7,053 nt of DNA from Bacteroidales bacterium UBA4788 (lineage in GTDB: Bacteria; Bacteroidota; Bacteroidia; Bacteroidales; VadinHA17): contig DHGW01000090.1 in NCBI GenBank assembly GCA_002402965.1, positions 6,941 to 13,993 of the forward strand. Reading direction: 5' to 3'. How positions within the stretch are numbered: position 1 is the first letter of the stretch; every line of letters begins with the position of its first letter. Of the stretch, positions 1 through 5,641 are shown one piece after another. The notes under the pieces were generated by a model. The model saw nothing but the letters and a program-made list of their open reading frames with translations, was not told the DNA's origin and did no database searches. Made by a program: the position numbers and the translations under genes.

Positions 1-1091
1 GTAAGGATCCACCATTTCTCCCTGCCTTTTACGATCAGGAGTCCCAGTATAAAGAGGAACAGAACCACGGCCCCGAAATATACCGGTCCGCTGGTTGACG
101 GTTGCTTTCCCCAGTACCTGAAGAGCTGGCCCTGTGCCTGCCCCATATTGTTTTTACGCAGGATCTTTACGGTCTCGGAGTCTTTGGAGAACGGTGCAGT
201 GGCTCCTCCCCTGAAATTGGGGATCAGGAAGGTCAGCGATTCGTCGATCCCGTAACTCCACTGAGTAATATATTCCTTGTCAAGTCCGGTCTCATTGGTT
301 CCACCGGCTTTTGTCAGTTCGCTTTTTCCCCTTGTCGATTCCTTGCCGTACTCCCATGTTGAATAGAGCGGGGCGAAATTGACGCTGAAGGCAATCAATG
401 CCGCCACAACGAGGATTCCCAGGGTCTTCAGAAATGAGGGAAGTGTTTTCTTCTTAATGGCATCAACAAGTTCGAAGATGCCAAAAACCAACACAATCAT
501 TCCTGTGTAATAGGTAATCTGGAAGTGGTTGGCCATCAGCTCGAGGGACATGAACAGTGCAAACAGGATGCCTCCCGTCAGGGCATGCTTCCGGAAGGAG
601 TATATCACACTGCCAACCACGGGTGCCATGTAGGCCATCGCGTAGGCTTTGGTGTTATGCCCCGCCGACAGGCTGACGAAGAGGTATGAGGCAAATCCGT
701 ATGCGATTGCCCCGCCCAGGGCAAGCCAGGGGTTAACCCTGCAGAAGAGCAGCAGGATATAGAAACCGAGCATCGAGATAAAGAGTGCGGCAACCGGTGT
801 CCTGTACAATTTCAGAAAATTATCAAGATGCTTGAACAGATTGCCCGGATAGAGGGCTGATATCATATATGCCGGCATCCCGCCGAACATCGAATTGGTC
901 CATAAGGGCTCCTTCCCGTACTGGTCGCGGTAGTCGCTTATCTCCTTTGATGAGCCCTCATATACCTTTGTGTCATGGGCATTGATCTTCCTTCCTTCAA
1001 GTACAGGATAAAAATAGAGGAAGGAGATTACTGTGAAGACAAGCACGGCAATAAGGTGCGGCAGGGCAGGTTTCAATGCACTCACTTTCAT
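1..1091 (-). CDS. YfhO-like polytopic membrane protein, N-terminal part (cut by left edge)
   Basis: Translating the minus strand from the ATG at 1091 gives 363 uninterrupted residues running off the left edge. It begins MKVSALKPALPHLI, with a membrane helix at about 11-31. Then comes a conserved-looking soluble stretch containing EISDYRDQYGKEPLWTNSMF (about 50-69) and GGMPAYMISALYPGNLF (70-86). Further helices lie near 98-118, 121-142, 150-165, 171-188, 194-212, 222-241 and 336-354. Between the last two is a loop of about 95 residues with STRGKSELT and WSYGIDESLTFLIPNFRGG. From memory, this pattern matches the long membrane proteins annotated as YfhO family in Bacteroidota. Firmicutes YfhO is linked to glycosylation of lipoteichoic acid, but the Bacteroidota members have no role I can state. 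No in-frame ATG lies upstream before a stop at 1158-1160, so the start is well set. The gene is divergent from the flippase. The family name is fairly sure; the function is not. Confidence 0.82.
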   Translation of the reverse strand, partial: MKVSALKPALPHLIAVLVFTVISFLYFYPVLEGRKINAHDTKVYEGSSKEISDYRDQYGKEPLWTNSMFGGMPAYMISALYPGNLFKHLDNFLKLYRTPVAALFISMLGFYILLLFCRVNPWLALGGAIAYGFASYLFVSLSAGHNTKAYAMAYMAPVVGSVIYSFRKHALTGGILFALFMSLELMANHFQITYYTGMIVLVFGIFELVDAIKKKTLPSFLKTLGILVVAALIAFSVNFAPLYSTWEYGKESTRGKSELTKAGGTNETGLDKEYITQWSYGIDESLTFLIPNFRGGATAPFSKDSETVKILRKNNMGQAQGQLFRYWGKQPSTSGPVYFGAVVLFLFILGLLIVKGREKWWIL

Positions 1092-1136
1092 CGGATGGGC
1101 TTTAAAGGGGAATAACCCCGCGTTGTTATCATCCGA

Positions 1137-1167
1137 CAAAAATACACCAACTGATCCTTAAATCAAA
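1137..1167 (-). promoter_or_regulatory. Bacteroidota-type promoter for the YfhO-like gene
   Basis: On the minus strand, TTTG (1164-1167) is followed by 19 bases and then TATTTTTG (1137-1144). This is an exact fit to the Bacteroidota primary-sigma consensus, TTTG at -33 and TAnnTTTG at -7. Transcription would start at about 1131-1133, leaving a leader of roughly 40 nt before the ATG at 1091. The match is read from sequence; activity is inferred. Confidence 0.7.
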
Positions 1168-1189
1168 TGAGTATATTATTATACATTTG
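1158..1189 (+). promoter_or_regulatory. Probable promoter for the flippase gene (-7 box exact, -33 poor)
   Basis: TACATTTG at 1182-1189 fits the Bacteroidota -7 consensus TAnnTTTG exactly. At the expected spacing of 19-20 bases upstream (about 1158-1162) the sequence is only TTAAA, a weak -33. Transcription would start near 1193-1195, about 13-15 nt before the ATG at 1208. The -33 region of this promoter overlaps or abuts that of the opposing promoter, whose TTTG is at 1164-1167. Confidence 0.5.
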
Positions 1190-1207
1190 CCGGGACAAGA
1201 GAGTGAG

Positions 1208-2689
1208 ATGGGAATAGTTCAGAAGCAGACCCTTCGAGGTACAGCGTGGTCTTACACCGGAGCCCTGCTGGGCTTTGTGAACATTGCCCTGCTTTCACCG
1301 AAGATCTTTTCCACCGGTGAGATTGGCGTAGTACAGCTCTTGCTATCCTTTGCCACCATGCTGGCCCAGTTTTCGAGTCTGGGCTTCACCAACGTAATCA
1401 ACAGGCTTTTTCCCTGGTTCAGGGACAGCCGTGGCAGGCATCACGGTTTCCTGGCTCTCTCGCTTGTAATAACCCTTGCCGGATTTCTCGCTGCCATAAT
1501 CTTTCTTAAGTTCTATTTGCCTCATTTCGAGTTGGCGAACATAGAGCGCTCACCGCTGATTGCCGAGTACTCTTTTTATCTGCCGGCTCTCCTGCTTGTC
1601 ACCCTGCTGTTCAACCTGTTCGACAACTATAACAAAGTACTGTATGACGCTGTGCTTGGAACTTTCCTGAGGGAGTTCCTCTTCAGGGTCCTTAACCTTA
1701 TTCTGATAGGCCTCTTCTGGCTCGGGCTGATCGATTTCAGCGGCTATGTTTTCGGTTATGTTGTCTCGCAGGGAGTTCTGCTGATCATCATTTTTATCAG
1801 CCTGCTTGCCAGGGGTGAGATTTCGCTGAAGTTTGAGCCGGGGTTCGTCACTCCTCAGCTGCGGCGCGAGATAATCATTCTCTGTCTTTTCGGCATTCTG
1901 ACAGGCTTCAGCACTATTGCACTCACCACCTTCGATAAACTGTTCATCAACAGGTACCTTGGTGAGGGCGAGGTTGGCATTTATTCAATCGCCTCATATT
2001 TTGCCGTGCTAATCCTGTTGCCGGGCAGGTCTGTGGCGAAGATATCCATCCCCTTTCTTGCAGAGTCATGGAAGAAAGATGACCTTGAAACCATTGATGA
2101 CATGTACTCCAGGAGCAGCATCAACCAGTATGCACTTGGGCTGCTTATTTTCATCGGTCTGCTGGTCAACATTGAGAACATCTTCCGGATGCTGCCTGAA
2201 GCTTACGGCAGCAGTGCAGCGGTTATAATCCTTGTCGGCCTCGGGAACCTTGTCAGTGTATCAGCAGGAATTAACGGCGTTATTCTCAGCACATCAGCCT
2301 TATACAGGTACCAGACCTGGCTTATGTTTATCCTGATTGCGCTTTTTGTGACAACCAGCATGATCTTCATTCCCCTGTTTGGCATTACCGGTGCCGCCCT
2401 TGCCGCGATGGTCTCAAATATTATCTACAATATGCTCGGGGTAATTGTCGTCGGCACGAGGTTTGGCCTGTGGCCTTACAGCATGGCGCACCTGAAAATG
2501 ACAATTGTGGGCCTGGCTGCGGCAAGTGCGGGTTATCTCACACCTCAGATCACTCTGATACCTGACATCATTGTGAGAAGCCTCCTGGTGACTTTCATCT
2601 TTATAGCAGGGGTTTACTTCCTGAGGCTTTCGGATGACATGAACGGGCTCTTCGGATCCTTCATGACAAAACTGAAGAATAAGTTATAA
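1208..2689 (+). CDS. Polysaccharide flippase (Wzx/MATE-like, oligosaccharide flippase family)
   Basis: This 493-residue integral membrane protein probably moves undecaprenyl-linked glycans across the inner membrane for surface polysaccharide assembly. It opens MGIVQKQTLRGTAWSYTG, a typical PST/Wzx N-terminus. Hydrophobic helices lie near 13-32, 41-62, 81-102, 122-141, 155-175, 181-200, 224-244, 258-276, 308-328, 337-360, 369-390, 393-416, 430-446 and 456-472, about 14 in all. IPLFGITGAALAAMVSN (388-404) fits the PxxGxxGAA motif usual in the C-terminal half of the family. An in-frame TTG at 1187 would add seven residues, but it lies inside the predicted -7 box, so I chose the ATG at 1208, which follows an AG-rich stretch (1199-1207). 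The substrate cannot be told from sequence. The convergent glycosyltransferase supports a surface-glycan role. Lipid II flippase MurJ is a less likely alternative: I do not see its signature, and Wzx-like features dominate. Confidence 0.9.
   Translation: MGIVQKQTLRGTAWSYTGALLGFVNIALLSPKIFSTGEIGVVQLLLSFATMLAQFSSLGFTNVINRLFPWFRDSRGRHHGFLALSLVITLAGFLAAIIFLKFYLPHFELANIERSPLIAEYSFYLPALLLVTLLFNLFDNYNKVLYDAVLGTFLREFLFRVLNLILIGLFWLGLIDFSGYVFGYVVSQGVLLIIIFISLLARGEISLKFEPGFVTPQLRREIIILCLFGILTGFSTIALTTFDKLFINRYLGEGEVGIYSIASYFAVLILLPGRSVAKISIPFLAESWKKDDLETIDDMYSRSSINQYALGLLIFIGLLVNIENIFRMLPEAYGSSAAVIILVGLGNLVSVSAGINGVILSTSALYRYQTWLMFILIALFVTTSMIFIPLFGITGAALAAMVSNIIYNMLGVIVVGTRFGLWPYSMAHLKMTIVGLAAASAGYLTPQITLIPDIIVRSLLVTFIFIAGVYFLRLSDDMNGLFGSFMTKLKNKL
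2684..2689. other. Convergent stop-codon overlap in palindrome TTATAA
   Basis: The flippase stop TAA (2687-2689, plus strand) and the glycosyltransferase stop TAA (2686-2684, minus strand) together form the palindrome TTATAA, so the two reading frames overlap by six bases. No space is left for an intergenic terminator, and I see no clear stem followed by a U-tract on either side. Confidence 0.95.
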
Positions 2690-3970
2690 TACTTCGTTGA
2701 GCAGGTTGCCCAGCTTGACAGCAAGTGCCCTTCGTGAATACTCGAGATGGTGACCGCTGCGCTTTACCGGTTTGCCTTCAGCAACCTTTATGATGAAATC
2801 GCGGATACCCTGCACGTCATTGTATCCGAATATACCCTGATAGCCACAGAGAGAGAGCAGGCGTGCTGCATCTCCGTCATCCGGACCCAGGAAAAGGATC
2901 GGTTTTTCCGTTGCCAGGTACTCAAATATCTTGCCTGTAAGGATTGACCTGTTGGAAGGGTGGTCAGGGATGATCAGAAGCAGCAGGCTCGAATCCATCA
3001 TATGCCTTATAGCAACCGGATGCTCGCAGTACGGGATGAATTCAGGCTTCCGGCCCTGTTCATCGGCAGGAAACAACCCCTGTATCGGATCCGGGACGGT
3101 ACCCACAAATTTAAGTGCCAGAGACATTCCCCCTCTCCTGGTTTCGGTTATGGCATTGATGAAGCCATCAACGGGATATGCAGGTGAAAGAGTACCCACA
3201 TAGGTGATGGTAAATTTTCCGGGCAGGGTCGGGTTAATTCCCTCAAAATCCTCTTCGTCAAAACCGTTTGGCAGCACATGGATCTTCTTTTCCGTTTTTC
3301 CTGATTTGACAGCCAGCACAGAGGCAAGGGTATGCCCAACGGTAATTACAGAGTCAGCCTTTGTCAGCACGCTTCTCTCCAGGTGCCTGTCAAGCATTCT
3401 GGCCGGCAATGACTGCCTGAACATGTCATAATAATAAATATCGGTCCATGGATCTCTCATGTCAGCAATCCACTTTATATGCGGAAAGCGACGTTTCAGT
3501 CTCAGCCCGATCAGTTGTGTGGAGTGTGGCGGGCTGGTAGTGATCACATGGGTGATATTCCCTGTTTTGATAAGCTCGCAGGCTTTACGGAAGGCATACC
3601 TGTTCCATCCTCTGCGTGGATCGGGAATAAAGAGGTTGCCACGGATGAACCGGCTGACCGTGTGCTTAAGTCCCTTTTCAGTTCCTGAAGCAAAACCGGC
3701 ACCCGGTATTTTCGACTGGTCCTTTCCGTACAGGGCGAAATAATTCAGCGCCTTTGTCCTGTGTATCTCCGCGTCAAGGGGGATCTCACCGTAAAGCGAG
3801 GCATCCTTATAGGGGTATGCCGCATATTCCGGCAAAACGGTCAGTACTACGGGAAGCCAGCCTGATGCGGGCAGGTATTTGGTGAATTTGAGCCAGCGCT
3901 GTACTCCCGCACCTCCGCTGGGAGGCCAGTAATAGGTTATTATCAGAACCTTAGCCGGCCTGGATCTCAT
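2684..3970 (-). CDS. Glycosyltransferase, GT-B fold (GT4/family 1-like)
   Basis: A 428-residue cytoplasmic or membrane-associated enzyme predicted to transfer a sugar from a nucleotide donor to an acceptor, probably in envelope glycan synthesis. The N-terminal Rossmann domain starts KVLIITYYWPPSGGAGVQRW (7-26), with the glycine-rich loop SGGAG usual in GT4 enzymes. It continues with ITTSPPHS (143-150) and IADMRDPWTD (168-177). The linker holds VLPNGFDEEDF (232-242). The C-terminal domain begins near TITYVGT (254-260) and carries IFEYLATEKPILFLGP (348-363), corresponding to the donor-binding E-x7-E region, although only the E350/E355 pair is clear here. The ATG lies one base after the glyS stop (TGA, A, ATG), so translation is probably coupled to glyS and no separate promoter is seen. 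The stop TAA lies within TTATAA, overlapping the flippase stop. Sugar and acceptor specificity are unknown. Family assignment is firm; pathway is inferred. Confidence 0.9.
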   Translation of the reverse strand: MRSRPAKVLIITYYWPPSGGAGVQRWLKFTKYLPASGWLPVVLTVLPEYAAYPYKDASLYGEIPLDAEIHRTKALNYFALYGKDQSKIPGAGFASGTEKGLKHTVSRFIRGNLFIPDPRRGWNRYAFRKACELIKTGNITHVITTSPPHSTQLIGLRLKRRFPHIKWIADMRDPWTDIYYYDMFRQSLPARMLDRHLERSVLTKADSVITVGHTLASVLAVKSGKTEKKIHVLPNGFDEEDFEGINPTLPGKFTITYVGTLSPAYPVDGFINAITETRRGGMSLALKFVGTVPDPIQGLFPADEQGRKPEFIPYCEHPVAIRHMMDSSLLLLIIPDHPSNRSILTGKIFEYLATEKPILFLGPDDGDAARLLSLCGYQGIFGYNDVQGIRDFIIKVAEGKPVKRSGHHLEYSRRALAVKLGNLLNEVL

Positions 3971-3971
3971 T

Positions 3972-5519
3972 TCAGAGCTTTTTTAGCTGCTCCTGCATGC
4001 TGACCTTATCAGCGATGATGGATCTCAGCTGTGCTATCGGCACACGCTCCTGGAGCATCGAATCGCGGTACCTGATGGTAACGGTTTCATCCTCTGCAGT
4101 CTGGTAGTCAATCGTGATGCAGTAGGGTGTTCCTATTGCATCCTGCCTGCGGTAGCGCTTTCCTATAGAATCCTTCTCATCATACTGACAGTTGAAGCTG
4201 AACTTCAGGCCATCGATGATCTTTCGGGAGATATCGGGAAGCCCGTCCTTCCTTACCAGCGGGAGCACGGCCAGTTTCACCGGAGCAAGTACTGACGGGA
4301 GCCTGAGGACTACCCTGCTGTCAGCAACACCCTCTTTGGAAAGATCCTCCTCATAATATGAAGCTGCCATCACCTGAAGGAACATGCGGTCAACGCCGAT
4401 TGAAGTTTCGATCACATACGGAATATAAGATTCGTTCATTTCCGGATCAAAGTACTGCATCTTTTTCCCGCTGTATTCCTGGTGCTGCCTGAGGTCGAAG
4501 TCGGTCCGTGAATGGATCCCCTCCACCTCCTTGAAACCGAAGGGGAATTTATACTCAATATCGGCTGCTGCATTGGCATAATGGGCCAGCTTGTCATGGT
4601 CATGGAACCGGTAGTTTTCATCGCCGAAGCCAAGGGCGCGGTGCCACTTCATCCTCGCCTCCTTCCATTTGCTGAACCACTCCAGTTCGGTTCCGGGCCT
4701 GACAAAGAACTGCATCTCCATCTGCTCGAACTCGCGCATGCGGAAGATAAACTGGCGGGCAACGATCTCGTTCCTGAAGGCCTTGCCTGTCTGTGCTATG
4801 CCAAAGGGAATCTTCATGCGGCCGCTCTTCTGCACGTTCAGGAAATTCACGAATATACCCTGGGCCGTTTCAGGGCGTAGATAGATCTTCATGGCGCTGT
4901 CAGAGGTCGATCCTATCTCTGTGGCGAACATCAGGTTAAACTGCCTGACATCAGTCCAGTTTTTTGTGCCGGAGACCGGGCACACAATCTCGTTATCGAC
5001 TATGATCTGCCTGAGCTCTGCGAGGTCCGGGCCGGACATGGCATCAACAAATCTTTTATGCAGCTGGTCATATTTCTCCCTTATCTCAACAACGCGCGGA
5101 TTTGTTGTCCTGTAGAGTGGTTCGTCAAATTTCTCGCCGAAACGGCTCCTGGCTTTCTCGACCTCCTTCGCTATTTTCTCATCCAGTTTTTCAAGCAGCT
5201 CCTCTATAAGAACATCGGCGCGGTACCTCTTCTTGCTGTCCCTGTTGTCAATAAGAGGGTCATTGAAGGCGTCAACATGTCCGGATGCTTTCCAGATAGT
5301 CGGATGCATGAATATTGCCGAATCGAGTCCTACTATGTTTTCATGCAGCAGAACCATGCTGTCCCACCAGTATTTTTTAATGTTGTTTTTCAGTTCAACT
5401 CCGTACTGGCCGTAGTCATACACTGCCCCCAGCCCGTCATAAATTTCGCTTGAGGGGAAAACATAACCGTACTCCTTGCAGTGTGCGACAAGTTTTTTAA
5501 ACAGATCTTCCTGAGCCAT
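3972..5519 (-). CDS. glyS: Glycyl-tRNA synthetase, alpha2 (eukaryote/archaea-like) type
   Basis: This class II synthetase charges tRNA-Gly with glycine in the cytoplasm. The 515-residue product is the homodimeric single-chain form, not the alpha2beta2 GlyQ/GlyS form. Visible landmarks: GLGAVYDYGQYGVELKNNIK (29-48, motif 1 region); DSAIFMHPTIWKASGHVDAF (66-85); IYLRPETAQGIFVNF (212-226); motif 2 with AFRNEI (247-252) and REFEQMEMQFF (262-272); GFKEVEGIHSRTDFDL (328-343); motif 3 ETSIGVDRM (371-379). An anticodon-binding domain follows from about 411 (LAPVKLAVLPLVRKDG), with RYRRQDAIGTPYCITIDY (455-472). The frame stays open upstream to 5696, but those 59 residues look non-coding, contain the predicted promoter and overlap nadB. 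The family N-terminus MAQEDLFKKLV fits the ATG at 5519. It probably shares an mRNA with the glycosyltransferase one base downstream. The symbol glyS is used as commonly annotated in Bacteroidota; glyQS is also seen. Confidence 0.97.
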   Translation of the reverse strand: MAQEDLFKKLVAHCKEYGYVFPSSEIYDGLGAVYDYGQYGVELKNNIKKYWWDSMVLLHENIVGLDSAIFMHPTIWKASGHVDAFNDPLIDNRDSKKRYRADVLIEELLEKLDEKIAKEVEKARSRFGEKFDEPLYRTTNPRVVEIREKYDQLHKRFVDAMSGPDLAELRQIIVDNEIVCPVSGTKNWTDVRQFNLMFATEIGSTSDSAMKIYLRPETAQGIFVNFLNVQKSGRMKIPFGIAQTGKAFRNEIVARQFIFRMREFEQMEMQFFVRPGTELEWFSKWKEARMKWHRALGFGDENYRFHDHDKLAHYANAAADIEYKFPFGFKEVEGIHSRTDFDLRQHQEYSGKKMQYFDPEMNESYIPYVIETSIGVDRMFLQVMAASYYEEDLSKEGVADSRVVLRLPSVLAPVKLAVLPLVRKDGLPDISRKIIDGLKFSFNCQYDEKDSIGKRYRRQDAIGTPYCITIDYQTAEDETVTIRYRDSMLQERVPIAQLRSIIADKVSMQEQLKKL

Positions 5520-5550
5520 ATTATTATTTAGGTTCTGCGTATTAACCGGG

Positions 5551-5582
5551 CAAAAGTATATTAAAATCCGCGGTTTTACAAT
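5551..5582 (-). promoter_or_regulatory. Promoter for glyS (and probably the downstream glycosyltransferase)
   Basis: On the minus strand, ATTG (5579-5582) is followed by 20 bases and TACTTTTG (5551-5558). The -7 box matches TAnnTTTG exactly and the -33 matches TTTG at three of four bases. The expected transcription start, about 5545-5547, leaves a leader of about 26-28 nt before the ATG at 5519. Its place downstream of 5696 argues against the longer GlyRS reading frame. Confidence 0.65.
5562..5578. repeat. Imperfect dyad around CCGCGG in the glyS promoter spacer
   Basis: TAAAATCCGCGGTTTTA has a perfect six-base palindrome core (CCGCGG) and A/T arms that pair if one T (5567) is bulged. It fills most of the spacer between the -33 and -7 boxes of the glyS promoter, a position where a repressor site would block transcription. 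Whether any protein binds is unknown; short dyads also arise by chance. Confidence 0.3.
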
Positions 5583-5592
5583 CGCGGGGAAA

Positions 5593-5623
5593 TGTGTGAA
5601 ATCAATTTGTATCTTTACGTTTC
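5593..5623 (+). promoter_or_regulatory. Weak candidate promoter for nadB
   Basis: TGTG (5593-5596), 19 bases, then TACGTTTC (5616-5623) matches the Bacteroidota pattern at three of four -33 bases and five of the six fixed -7 bases. The transcription start would be about 5627-5629, some 13-15 nt before the nadB ATG at 5642. An overlapping TATCTTTA (5610-5617) is a rival -7 box, but nothing like TTTG lies at the right spacing upstream of it. Confidence 0.35.
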
Positions 5624-5641
5624 GTTTCTGAAAATGGCTGT

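Noticed and set aside
102..362. 86-codon plus-strand open frame opposite the YfhO-like gene
   Set aside because: The minus-strand frame gives a coherent membrane protein with conserved motifs over the whole stretch, so this frame is a shadow.
1107..1119. Small hairpin GGGG-AATAA-CCCC in the leader of the YfhO-like mRNA
   Set aside because: Only four base pairs, with no extension on either side and no U-tract; too small to call a terminator, attenuator or riboswitch.
1092..1207. Possible small RNA or tRNA in the divergent intergenic region
   Set aside because: Only 116 bases, mostly taken up by promoter elements; no cloverleaf, conserved T-loop or stable long stem can be seen.
5058..5453. 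131-codon plus-strand open frame opposite glyS, and a 122-codon one at 4512-4880
   Set aside because: Both are antisense to conserved catalytic parts of GlyRS, have low-complexity cysteine- and proline-containing translations without family features, and show no promoter.
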